Shown here: positions 1 to 6,747 of the stretch, piece after piece
How the letters are laid out: each line of letters begins with the position of its first letter
Numbering within the stretch: the stretch's first letter is position 1
Assembly (NCBI GenBank): GCA_038226175.1
Contig: JBBRQP010000055.1
Location: 1-20,308, forward strand
Direction of reading: 5' to 3'
From: JBBRQP01 sp038226175
Lineage (GTDB): Bacteria > Cyanobacteriota > Cyanobacteriia > Gloeobacterales > Anthocerotibacteraceae
Length of the DNA: 20,308 bases
Position numbers and translations under genes: made by a program
The notes under the pieces: generated by a model
What the model was told of the DNA's origin: nothing
The model's input: the letters and a program-made list of their open reading frames with translations, nothing else
Databases searched by the model: none

Positions 1-83
1 GCAATTATTCGTTGTGAGCCTTCTTTATTGAAGTAGGCAGCTAAAATCCGTTGGCGCAGATCCACTGAATATGGTTTTCCCAT
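1..83 (-). CDS. IS630-family transposase, N-terminal fragment
   Basis: The start codon is the ATG complementary to 81-83, preceded on the minus strand by a purine-rich GGAGAGGG ribosome-binding site. Only 27 codons are present before the window ends. The peptide begins MGKPYSVDLRQRILAAYF, which is the usual opening of the helix-turn-helix DNA-binding domain of IS630-family transposases (a 'YS.DLR.R...' start). The same peptide is encoded at 20225-20308 on the plus strand. Whether the gene is intact cannot be judged. Confidence 0.75.
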   Translation of the reverse strand, partial: MGKPYSVDLRQRILAAYFNKEGSQRII

Positions 84-135
84 CACCCTCTCCATTTAGT
101 CCAATTAATATAGCTCTTTCACTTGAAAATTGCTG
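1..135 (-). mobile_element. IS630-type insertion sequence, 5' end (partial)
   Basis: This is the end of an insertion sequence running off the left edge. It is the exact reverse complement of the right edge of the window: base i pairs with base 20308-i for all of 1-137. The identity stops right after a TA (136-137), and IS630/Tc1-like elements insert at and duplicate TA. The inner tip in element orientation reads CAGCAATTTTCAAG. The family call rests on the encoded transposase N-terminus and the TA target; the other end is not visible, so the inverted repeat cannot be verified. Confidence 0.8.
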
Positions 136-137
136 TA

Positions 138-736
138 ATGCTGATACAGCCATCTCAGCGACAGTCCCGACAGGTGCGAGTAACGGCACAATCAAAGTCA
201 CTACCCCCGGTGGTTCCGTGATCAGTACGGATCACTTCACTTTGATTTTGAGCCCGACGATTAGCAGCTTTAGTCCAGCGAGTGCTGCTGTTGGGGCGAC
301 GGTCACCATCAGTGGCACTAATCTGAGTACGACAACAGCAGTTACTTTTGGCGGTATCCCAGCGGTGATTCTTTCAAAAACTCCTAGCACGGTCAAAGTT
401 ACTGTGCCTGTCGCTGCCATCACGGGCAAGCTTGTTGTAACCAACCCAGCGGCAACTATCACCAGTCAAGGTACCTTTACGGTTGCCCTACCACCTACCT
501 TAGGGAGCTTTAGTCCAACGAGTGGTCTAGTAGGCACAACCGTTACGATGACGGGATCTGGTTTTACGGGAGCAACAGCGGTCACTTTTGCAGGAATCCT
601 GACTACATTCATGGTCGATTCGGATACACAAATTCGCGCCCTAGTTCCTGTCAGCGCTGTCAACGGAACCATAAAAGTTACAGCTCCCGGCGGTAATGTG
701 GTCAGTGCTACCCGCTTTACGGTGACGCTCTATTAG
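138..736 (+). pseudogene. IPT/TIG-repeat protein, 3' fragment cut by the IS
   Basis: The first in-frame codon after the IS is at 140, and about 198 residues remain to the TAG at 734-736. The protein is built of about 85-residue beta-sandwich repeats of the IPT/TIG type. The tail of one repeat (ending near 240) is followed by two complete repeats, each opening with a 'P.(I/L)..FSP.S...VG..VT(I/M)(S/T)G' motif and containing 'A(V)TF(A/G)GI', then a VP/NGTIKV-like strand. Such repeats occur in secreted or surface proteins and in cell-surface receptors, but no function can be assigned. The start of the gene lies beyond the IS. An ATG at 71, inside the IS, is in frame and could give a hybrid protein, but that is probably fortuitous. 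The fragment lacks any signal peptide, so it is presumably inactive unless the rest of the gene lies directly across the IS. Confidence 0.75.
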
Positions 737-755
737 CAGCGGTTACTTTTATCAA

Positions 756-787
756 AGCAGGTAGTCTATCAGGACTATCTGCTTTTT
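756..787. terminator. Rho-independent terminator between convergent genes
   Basis: An 11-bp stem (AGCAGGTAGTC paired with GACTATCTGCT, one G-T wobble) with a six-base loop is followed by a run of T. It lies 20 bases after the IPT/TIG stop codon and just before the stop of the convergent lyase gene, so it probably ends the plus-strand transcript. Confidence 0.75.
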
Positions 788-789
788 CC

Positions 790-1251
790 TTATGAATCTG
801 TTGGCGGTAGGACGCGGATTTCTGAGAAATAATGGGCCATCGTGTGACCATTGCCTCGTTTGACATTTACCGTGCGCATCCGTAGATTTTTGCCCCCAAA
901 CCAAATCCGTTCTTGGGTTGTAAAATCGCCTTGAAAACTAGTTAACGTGAGGGCTTCATCCAAAAACTGATAGCTGCCGCTTAAGATTTGGCGTTCTTGG
1001 TGAATCTCAAGCTGACCATTAGCTAGCAGTACTAAGGTGGAATTGCCCTGATAGGGCCGAGACAGCAGTGCCAAATTGCCCTGCCAGGTTGTAGTCAAGG
1101 TACCAATAACGCCTTGGGACTCAGGAGCCAGCCAAGCGACGGTCATTTCTAGTTTCCCGGCCTGGTCTTGTCCGACTTCGAGATAGTAGCTAGAACGCTG
1201 ACAGAGCCAACGTCCGACGTGATCTTGTAAAAAAGCAGTGAGGTCTTGCAT
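790..1251 (-). CDS. Phycobiliprotein lyase, CpcS/CpeS family
   Basis: Lyases of this family bind phycocyanobilin and attach it to a cysteine of phycocyanin or allophycocyanin subunits in the cytoplasm, before phycobilisome assembly. The C-terminal third carries the family signature: 'ERIWF...NLR(M/L)RT..VKR', then a basic, Gly-rich turn and a closing '(Y)FSEIR'. The N-terminus ('FLQDHVGRWLCQRSSYYL') also fits the opening strand of the lipocalin-like barrel. At 153 residues it is shorter than the roughly 170-200 I expect for CpcS; the middle of the barrel seems to lack an acidic insertion, so it may be a CpcU/CpeU-like paralogue. The start is the ATG at 1249-1251, with no clear Shine-Dalgarno sequence. 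It is divergent from the FMN-hydrolase-like gene across 55 bases. Family confidence is high, subtype is unresolved. Confidence 0.85.
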   Translation of the reverse strand: MQDLTAFLQDHVGRWLCQRSSYYLEVGQDQAGKLEMTVAWLAPESQGVIGTLTTTWQGNLALLSRPYQGNSTLVLLANGQLEIHQERQILSGSYQFLDEALTLTSFQGDFTTQERIWFGGKNLRMRTVNVKRGNGHTMAHYFSEIRVLPPTDS

Positions 1252-1306
1252 ACAATAACAACAGCGTCCAAGGAATATTGTGCCATTTACGGGGTAATGT
1301 CGGGTG

Positions 1307-1900
1307 ATGTTCGTATTTGATCTGATGGATACTGTGGTAGTTGACCCTTTTTATAAGCTTATCCCCGCCTATTTGGGCCTAGAAATGCCTGAATTAATGC
1401 AGGTCAAGCATCCGACGAGTTGGTTGGAGTTTGAGCAAGGCAAAATTACTGAAGAGGAATTTTTGACGCAGTTTTATGATCCTCACGGTGGGCAGACCCT
1501 AACAGATCCAGCCGAATTTAAAGCTCTGTTTATCAATAATTATCGGTTTGTAGAAGGCATGGAAGAATTATTAAGACAACTTAAGTCCCAAGGCGAGCAA
1601 CTCTGGGTATTATCTAATTACCCAGTGTGGTTTGAGATACTTCGGACACGCTTAGAATTAGATCGTTTTTTTGATGGATATACGCTCTCTTATCGCTGTG
1701 GCTATCGCAAACCTGACCCCCATTGTTACCAGGCACTGATGGCAGAAGTTGCCCATCCTGCTGCAAATTTGCTCTTGATTGATGACCGGGCTATCAATGT
1801 GCTTGGGGCGCAAGCAGTGGGCTGGCAAGGCGTTTTGTTTACTGAAACCAACACCCTACGCCAACATCTTCTGGCTTTATCGCAACATAGCGAGCCGTAA
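1307..1900 (+). CDS. HAD-superfamily phosphatase, chloroplast FMN-hydrolase-like
   Basis: A 197-residue class I HAD hydrolase. Motif I is FDLMDTVV (nucleophile D5), motif II is VLSNYP (Ser), motif III is YRKPDP (Lys), and motif IV is LLIDDR. The layout 'FD.MDT...DPFY..(I/V)PA(Y/F).G(L/M)....EL...KHP..W.EFE.G.I.EEE' is what I recall of the Arabidopsis chloroplast FMN hydrolase AtcpFHy1, so dephosphorylation of FMN to riboflavin is a reasonable inference, not a proof. The usual second aspartate of motif I (position +2) is Met, with Asp at +3. The start is ATG 1307; a GTG at 1304 directly precedes it. It is the first gene of an operon with coaD, 36 bases downstream, linking flavin and coenzyme A nucleotide metabolism. 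Confidence 0.75.
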   Translation: MFVFDLMDTVVVDPFYKLIPAYLGLEMPELMQVKHPTSWLEFEQGKITEEEFLTQFYDPHGGQTLTDPAEFKALFINNYRFVEGMEELLRQLKSQGEQLWVLSNYPVWFEILRTRLELDRFFDGYTLSYRCGYRKPDPHCYQALMAEVAHPAANLLLIDDRAINVLGAQAVGWQGVLFTETNTLRQHLLALSQHSEP

Positions 1901-1936
1901 ACGATTAAAATAAACCATAACGTAAGAGTTGAATCC

Positions 1937-2422
1937 GTGCGCGCACTCTATCCGGGCAGTTTTGACCCAATTACCTTCGGTCATCTGGACTTGATTGAAC
2001 GGGCTAGTCGTCTTTATACACGGCTAATTATGGCGATCGCAGTCGATAGTGGCAAAAATTCTCTGTTTTCTGTAATTGAACGCAGCCGTCAGATCAAAAA
2101 AGCTACTGCTCATTTGCCTAATGTCAGCGTGGAGAGTTTTAATGGTCTGACCGTTCAGTTTGCCCAAGAACGCCAATGCCAGGTTTTGTTGCGGGGGCTG
2201 CGGGCAGTCTCTGATTTTGAGAAAGAGCTGCAAATGGCCCAAACCAATCGCTCACTGAATCCCGAAATTGAGACGGTATTTTTGGCGACAGCGGCGGAAT
2301 ATTGTTTTTTGAGTAGTTCGGGCGTGCGCGAAATTGCCCGTCTCGGTGGCACGGTAAGTCATCTAGTCCCGGCTCATGTTGAAGCAGATTTGCACACCCA
2401 ATTTAGGAGTTCGCACCCATGA
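1937..2422 (+). CDS. coaD: Phosphopantetheine adenylyltransferase
   Basis: This enzyme transfers AMP from ATP to 4'-phosphopantetheine, giving dephospho-CoA, the penultimate step of coenzyme A synthesis in the cytoplasm. The 161-residue length is normal. The nucleotidyltransferase motif 'GSFDP.T.GH' is at residues 7-16 (T13, H16), the 'RGLR...DFE.E.QMA..N' active-site helix follows near residues 89-104, and the 'SSS.VRE' ATP-binding motif is near residue 127. It starts with GTG at 1937, giving the expected MRALYPGSFDP start. Its TGA stop overlaps the ATG of the next gene (ATGA at 2419-2422), indicating translational coupling. Confidence 0.96.
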   Translation: MRALYPGSFDPITFGHLDLIERASRLYTRLIMAIAVDSGKNSLFSVIERSRQIKKATAHLPNVSVESFNGLTVQFAQERQCQVLLRGLRAVSDFEKELQMAQTNRSLNPEIETVFLATAAEYCFLSSSGVREIARLGGTVSHLVPAHVEADLHTQFRSSHP

Positions 2423-2964
2423 GTATCCAAAAAGAATTAGAACGTTTGGAAGACTTGATTATCAATAGTAATCATTTACTAGGTCGTGCCTTAGTTAATG
2501 AAGACGAAGCAATTGAGCTACTAGACCGGATCCGAATTAATTTGCCTACGGCTCTGGCTGAAGCCGAAAAACTCTTGGCAACCCGTGATCGCCTACTCGT
2601 CCAAGCCCAACAGCAAGCGCAAGTTATCGTAAGCCAAGCCCAGAGTGACCGAGAGAAGATTTTGATTGAAGCGCAACGGCGTCTAGAAGAATCAGAAATC
2701 GTAAAAGTAGCTCAACGCGAGGCCGAACAAATTCGGGCTCAAGCAACACTGGAGTGGGAGAAGTATCAAACCCAAGCCCTTGACTTTCAGCAACAGACGC
2801 GTTTGCAAGCTGAGGAGATTATCCAAAATAGCCAAACTCAGGCGCGTAGTGTTGAGGCGAATGCCGATGCTTATGCGGATCAAGTACTGGCACGGCTAGA
2901 AGGAGATATGGATCGTTTTTTGCAAATCATCCGTTCTGGACGCGATCAGCTCAAGAAAAGTTAA
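2419..2964 (+). CDS. DivIVA-like coiled-coil protein (possible Cdv3)
   Basis: A 181-residue, highly charged protein rich in Gln, Glu, Ala and Arg, with heptad-like helix from about residue 45 to 150. The N-terminal part (residues 1-45, 'ELERLEDLIINS...LGRALVNEDEAIELLDRIRINLP') and the closing 'ADAYADQVL..LE.....L..IR.GR.QL' segment are conserved features of a cyanobacterial protein often annotated as ATP-synthase subunit-b-like or DivIVA-like. One member, Cdv3, affects cell division. The assignment to Cdv3 is from memory and tentative. It is translationally coupled to coaD through an ATGA overlap. There are no membrane segments, so it is not a real F0 b subunit. Confidence 0.6.
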   Translation: MSIQKELERLEDLIINSNHLLGRALVNEDEAIELLDRIRINLPTALAEAEKLLATRDRLLVQAQQQAQVIVSQAQSDREKILIEAQRRLEESEIVKVAQREAEQIRAQATLEWEKYQTQALDFQQQTRLQAEEIIQNSQTQARSVEANADAYADQVLARLEGDMDRFLQIIRSGRDQLKKS

Positions 2965-3033
2965 TCATCGCTATCTCAAAACTGCTGAAGCTCAGGCTAC
3001 ATTCGCGACCTGCCTAAAAATTTGTTCAATCTT

Positions 3034-4080
3034 TTATGCCAACCGATACCGCAAGCCCGGTAATTGCCGCACTAAGCCCTTGAGTTCGAGGAGCAAAAGC
3101 ACGGCTGAGAGTTCGCCGGTATGGAGTTGGGTTTGCTCAATGAGAAATTCCATGCCCAGAGGCTCTTGCGTTAACTCACAGAAGACTTGTTTTTCTACAC
3201 AATTTAGATCAGCGGGTGGTGCAACATCTAGCGGCTCGGGCTTATTCACAAAACCCAATTTTTGTAGTAAATCCTCTACGCCTAAGATCAACTGTGCACC
3301 TTGATTGACCAAGCTCAGCGTACCCGAGGCTTGGGGCGAATCAATTTGACCCGGTAGTGCAAAAACATCTCGTCCATAATCGACAGCTAAACGTGCTGTG
3401 ATCAAAGCGCCTGATTTTTCTCCAGCCTCAATGACGACTGTTGCTTGAGATACGCCCGCCAAAATCCGATTACGACGCGGAAACTGTGAGGTTGCAGGCG
3501 GTGTAAGTTGGGGATATTCACTAAGGATCACCCCGCGATCACGGATTTGCCGATACAAACTGTGATGCTCAGACGGGTAGCAGACATCCACCCCACAGCC
3601 TAAGACCGCGACCGTCTGACCGCCTGCTTCTAAGGCTCCACGATGGGCAGCGCCGTCAATACCCGAAGCCAAACCCGAGGCCACCAAAAATCCTGCTCGC
3701 GTTAATTCGTAGCCCAACTTGTGCGCCCACCGCAGGCCATAGGCACTAGGTTTTGCCCCGCGATGATAAAGCACAGGTGGTGTATCCGCCATTTGCTGTA
3801 AGAGTGCTGGATACGCCTCGTCAGCAGGAGTCCAGCAAGGCCCATATTTTTCTTCCCAAGTTGCTGCTATAGCCAAAGGGTCAAGGGCGCGTCGTTGCTG
3901 AGTGATTTTCTCAACTAGTTGAGACCCCAATCCAGCACAGATACGCAGTTCCGGGGCTTGAGCGTGCCAAGCTACTTCTAAAGAACCAAAAGTTTCGAGC
4001 AAACTTTGGAGCCGATAAGGACCGACGCCTTCAATTTTTTGCCATGCCAACCAATACGCCCGTTCTGACATAGATTTCAT
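3034..4080 (-). CDS. dprA: DNA-processing protein DprA (Smf)
   Basis: DprA binds incoming single-stranded DNA during natural transformation and loads RecA on it. The 348-residue protein has a helix-hairpin-helix-like N-terminus ('VGPYRLQSLLETFGS'). It then has the extended Rossmann fold with the family motifs 'VASGLA.GID..AHR.AL', 'AVLG.GVD..YP..H..LY', 'RNR(I)..GVS...VVIEA...SGALITA..A...GR.VFALPG', and 'G...L...GA.L'. A C-terminal winged-helix (DML1-type) domain occupies roughly residues 285-348. The start is the ATG at 4078-4080; the ATG three codons later (4069-4071) is possible, and neither has a strong ribosome-binding site. It lies 43 bases downstream of the dehydrogenase gene, with a perfect 9-bp inverted repeat in that gap. 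Confidence 0.95.
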   Translation of the reverse strand: MKSMSERAYWLAWQKIEGVGPYRLQSLLETFGSLEVAWHAQAPELRICAGLGSQLVEKITQQRRALDPLAIAATWEEKYGPCWTPADEAYPALLQQMADTPPVLYHRGAKPSAYGLRWAHKLGYELTRAGFLVASGLASGIDGAAHRGALEAGGQTVAVLGCGVDVCYPSEHHSLYRQIRDRGVILSEYPQLTPPATSQFPRRNRILAGVSQATVVIEAGEKSGALITARLAVDYGRDVFALPGQIDSPQASGTLSLVNQGAQLILGVEDLLQKLGFVNKPEPLDVAPPADLNCVEKQVFCELTQEPLGMEFLIEQTQLHTGELSAVLLLLELKGLVRQLPGLRYRLA

Positions 4081-4115
4081 GCACCGCAGAGTCTTTCACA
4101 TATACCCTGCGGTGC
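4081..4115. repeat. Inverted repeat abutting dprA start
   Basis: The arms GCACCGCAG (4081-4089) and CTGCGGTGC (4107-4115) are perfect complements around a 17-base loop. One arm touches the proposed dprA start codon, so a hairpin in the mRNA would sit where the ribosome binds. There is no T run, so it is not a canonical terminator; an intercistronic or translational control element is possible. Confidence 0.45.
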
Positions 4116-4123
4116 ATAAAGTT

Positions 4124-5125
4124 TTAGTGTTTGAGCACAACCCGGTAGCGAGCTTTGCCGCTGCGCAAACGATCCATGGCCTCGTTGACTTGGCTAAAGG
4201 CAAAAACTTCGGTCAAGGGCGCTAAGCTATGACGGGCAGCAAAGTCAAGCATTTGCCCGGTCGTCGCCGGACTGCCCAAGGGACTGCCAGACATTGACCT
4301 TTGTCCTGACATCATCGGAAAAACAGGCAATGACACGGGATTGGGAGCCACACCAACCAAATGGAGTCGGCCTCTGGGACGCAGAGCTGCGATATAGTCT
4401 GACCAATCCATATCAGCGGCGACCGTTGAGAGAATCAAGTCAAAGGTGCCTGCTACGGCCTTGAGACTCTCAGGATCACGGGAATTAACAAAGTGATGGG
4501 CACCCATTGCTAAGGCTTCCGCCTCTTTATCGGCACTACTCGAAAACGCCGTCACATCACAGCCCCAAGCCTTGAGAAATTGCAAAGCCATATGACCGAG
4601 ACCACCAATACCAATCACGCCAACGCGATCCGTGGGCTTAATATCAAATTGCACAATTGGGTTAAAGACGGTGATCCCACCACAAAATAAAGGCCCAGCA
4701 GTGGCAGCATCAAGACCCTCAGGCAAGGGTACGACCCAGGCTTGATGAGCGCGGACTTTATCGGCAAATCCCCCATAGCGGCCCACAATCGTCGCCTCTA
4801 CCGTCAAACAAAGATTGTGATCGCCAGACATACACCATTCACAGGTCATACAAGAACTTGAATACCAACCTAGCCCGACCTGTTGGCCTAACTGTAAATG
4901 GGTCACACTTTTACCTAACGCGGCAACGGTACCAACGACTTCATGACCTGGCACTAGCGGATACTGACTGATCCCCCATTCATTGTCAAGCATCGACAAA
5001 TCACTATGGCAAATGCCACAATACTGGACGTTAATTTCTACTTCAGTTTCCCCTAAAGGTTCTGGTTCGTACTCAAAGGGGGTTAATTCACCACCGGGTG
5101 TATGCGCAGCGTAGGCATGAATCAT
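4124..5125 (-). CDS. Zinc-dependent alcohol/aldehyde dehydrogenase, CAD/Ahr (YahK-like) type
   Basis: A 333-residue medium-chain dehydrogenase/reductase. Catalytic zinc ligands are C39 (GICHSD), H61 in 'PGHE' and C148 (LFCGG). The structural zinc site is C92, C95, C98 and C106. The dinucleotide-binding glycines are 'GIGGLGHMALQF' near residues 172-183, followed by 'FSSSADK', whose serines at the end of strand 2 favour NADPH over NADH. These features place it with cinnamyl-alcohol-dehydrogenase-like aldehyde reductases (Ahr, YahK), which reduce a broad range of aldehydes; the actual substrate is unknown. A good AAAGGA ribosome-binding site lies 8 bases before the ATG at 5123-5125. It is the first gene of a minus-strand pair with dprA, possibly co-transcribed. 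Confidence 0.9.
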   Translation of the reverse strand: MIHAYAAHTPGGELTPFEYEPEPLGETEVEINVQYCGICHSDLSMLDNEWGISQYPLVPGHEVVGTVAALGKSVTHLQLGQQVGLGWYSSSCMTCEWCMSGDHNLCLTVEATIVGRYGGFADKVRAHQAWVVPLPEGLDAATAGPLFCGGITVFNPIVQFDIKPTDRVGVIGIGGLGHMALQFLKAWGCDVTAFSSSADKEAEALAMGAHHFVNSRDPESLKAVAGTFDLILSTVAADMDWSDYIAALRPRGRLHLVGVAPNPVSLPVFPMMSGQRSMSGSPLGSPATTGQMLDFAARHSLAPLTEVFAFSQVNEAMDRLRSGKARYRVVLKH

Positions 5126-5235
5126 TTAACTTATCCTTTGTTGACCTTGCCTATTTTATGAAAGTCGAACTTGAAGTGTCTACAGTTACGGGGGACTTTC
5201 CTGATTTTGACGAATTGTGTCAAGATAGAGAACGC

Positions 5236-5306
5236 GGCGGTGTAGCCAAGCGGTAAGGCAGGGGCCTGCAAAGCCTCCACCCCCAGTTCAAATCTGGGCG
5301 CCGCCT
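5236..5306 (+). tRNA. tRNA-Cys (GCA)
   Basis: A complete cloverleaf can be drawn by hand. The acceptor stem is GGCGGTG with CGCCGCC (one wobble), the D stem is GCC/GGC, the anticodon stem is GGGGC/GCCTC with loop CTGCAAA (anticodon GCA), and the T arm is CCCAG-TTCAAAT-CTGGG. The discriminator base is T, as usual for tRNA-Cys. The 3' CCA is not encoded. Confidence 0.97.
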
Positions 5307-5328
5307 CATTTTATTGTGCCGTTGGATC

Positions 5329-5367
5329 AACATCCAGACCTGACACACAGAGCGAAGCGTGGATGTT
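5329..5367. repeat. Inverted repeat between tRNA-Cys and DAHP synthase
   Basis: AACATCCA (5329-5336) and TGGATGTT (5360-5367) are perfect complements separated by 23 bases. It may be a tRNA 3' processing/termination hairpin or an operator for the DAHP synthase gene. There is no T run directly after it. Low certainty. Confidence 0.3.
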
Positions 5368-5410
5368 TGGCAGTATCATAGTTAAGGTTTGATTTGTAGC
5401 AAAAACCACC

Positions 5411-6466
5411 ATGCAACCGCGTACTGATGACCTGCGTATTAAGTGGATCAAGGTCGTATTACCGCCTTCTTTTCTGCAAGAAGAGCTTCCCTTAACCCCC
5501 CAAGCCGCCCAAACTGTGCAGGGCGCACGGGCGCAAATTCAACATATTTTGCAGGGGCGAGACCGCCGCTTACTGGTGGTCGTAGGCCCATGTTCGATCC
5601 ATGACCCCGAAGCTGCCCGTGAATATGCCCAACGCTTGAAGCCCGTCGCGGCGGCTCTACAGTCCGAGCTATGTATTGTGATGCGGGTTTACTTTGAAAA
5701 ACCACGGACGACCGTGGGCTGGAAAGGGCTGATCAATGACCCTTATCTTGACGGTAGTTTCAAAATCAATGATGGTCTGCGCTTAGCGCGTCACTTACTC
5801 CTCGATTTGGCGCAAATGGGGGTACCCGCTGGCACAGAGTTTTTGGACTTGATCACGCCTCAATATATTGCTGATCTGGTGAGCTGGGGGGCGATTGGCG
5901 CGCGTACTACCGAAAGCCAAGCCCACCGCGAATTAGCCTCCGGCATCTCCTGCCCCGTCGGCTTCAAAAATGGCACTTCTGGCAACTTGCAAATTGCCAT
6001 AGATGCGATCCAAGCTGCTGCTCATCCCCATATTTTCTTGTCTCACACCAAACAAGGACAGTCGGCTATTTTTGCCACTGAGGGTAATCCTGATTGTCAC
6101 ATTATTTTGCGCGGCGGCAGGTCTACACCCAATTACGCAGCCAGTAGTGTCGAAGAGGCCAGCCGTAACTTGATGGCGGCTCAGCTTAAGCCCCAACTGA
6201 TGATTGACTGTAGTCATGCCAACAGTTTCAAGGATTACACAAAGCAAGCCACGGTATTACGTGATGTGGCAGGTCAGATTGCTCAAGGAGAACAGCGCAT
6301 CATCGGTTTGATGCTAGAGAGCCATCTGGTTGCTGGCCGCCAAGATATCAAGCCTGAGCAACCTCTACAGTATGGTCAGAGTATTACTGATGCCTGTATC
6401 GGTTGGACAGAAACAGCGGAACTCTTACAAGAGTTAGCTCAGGCTGTGCAGGTCGGTCGGTTTTAG
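5411..6466 (+). CDS. aroG: DAHP synthase, class I (AroG/AroF/AroH type)
   Basis: 3-Deoxy-7-phosphoheptulonate synthase condenses phosphoenolpyruvate with erythrose-4-phosphate, the first step of the shikimate pathway. The 351-residue protein closely follows the E. coli AroG layout: 'DDLRIK.IK..LPP' at the start, metal ligand C61 in GPCSIHD, 'MRVYFEKPRTT.GWKGL', 'SWGAIGARTTESQ.HRELASG', 'FLS.TK', 'DCHIILRGG', 'MID.SHANS' and 'ESHLV.G'. The N-terminal extension involved in feedback binding is present, so allosteric inhibition by an aromatic amino acid is likely; which one cannot be read reliably. The ATG at 5411 has no strong ribosome-binding site. Its stop overlaps by four bases the stop of the convergent small gene. 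The symbol reflects similarity, not proven isozyme type. Confidence 0.93.
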   Translation: MQPRTDDLRIKWIKVVLPPSFLQEELPLTPQAAQTVQGARAQIQHILQGRDRRLLVVVGPCSIHDPEAAREYAQRLKPVAAALQSELCIVMRVYFEKPRTTVGWKGLINDPYLDGSFKINDGLRLARHLLLDLAQMGVPAGTEFLDLITPQYIADLVSWGAIGARTTESQAHRELASGISCPVGFKNGTSGNLQIAIDAIQAAAHPHIFLSHTKQGQSAIFATEGNPDCHIILRGGRSTPNYAASSVEEASRNLMAAQLKPQLMIDCSHANSFKDYTKQATVLRDVAGQIAQGEQRIIGLMLESHLVAGRQDIKPEQPLQYGQSITDACIGWTETAELLQELAQAVQVGRF

Positions 6467-6657
6467 TGGGAAGGCTTGAAAGTATGACGTACGGCATCGC
6501 CATGACCGTCTTGTTTGCCCATGGTGTAGATCGTATCCATCAAACTCAGGGTCATGTTGGTCATTTTGAGTGCTTCGAGTGGGTCCATGGTGTCGGTCAT
6601 CTGGATGAGAAAGCTCTCCACAGAGCGACGCATCATTTCCGGCATGGTGTTGTTCAT
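6463..6657 (-). CDS. Methionine-rich small protein, unknown function
   Basis: I do not recognise this 64-residue protein. It has 11 methionines, a predicted mostly helical centre ('MRRSVESFLIQMTDTMDPLEALKMTNMTLSLMDTIYTM') and a basic, His-containing tail. There is no signal peptide or obvious transmembrane segment. Support for it being real: a GAGGGG ribosome-binding site 7 bases before the ATG at 6655-6657, an ORF filling the space to the DAHP synthase stop, and a four-base overlap of the two convergent stops (6463-6466). The plus-strand reading of the same stretch lacks such a site. It is divergent from the ATP-grasp gene, sharing the 162-base region that contains an NtcA-type site. Confidence 0.65.
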   Translation of the reverse strand: MNNTMPEMMRRSVESFLIQMTDTMDPLEALKMTNMTLSLMDTIYTMGKQDGHGDAVRHTFKPSH

Positions 6658-6747
6658 TTCAGCCCCTCACACATTACTTAACTCATATTTTATGAAGAAA
6701 AGTTAACTTTGTCAAACAATCGCACAATTTCTTCAGGATCGTGCTAT

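Noticed and set aside
2419..2964. F0F1 ATP synthase b subunit
   Set aside because: Heptad-rich composition is similar, but there is no membrane segment and no atp gene nearby.
6658..6680. CCCCTCACAC resembling the loop of the cyanobacterial Yfr1 small RNA
   Set aside because: It is simply the complement of the Shine-Dalgarno region of the Met-rich gene, and the flanking stems of Yfr1 are absent.
6403..6681. Plus-strand frame of 92 codons over the end of the DAHP synthase gene
   Set aside because: It overlaps the DAHP synthase tail and is the complement of the Met-rich gene, which has the better ribosome-binding site.
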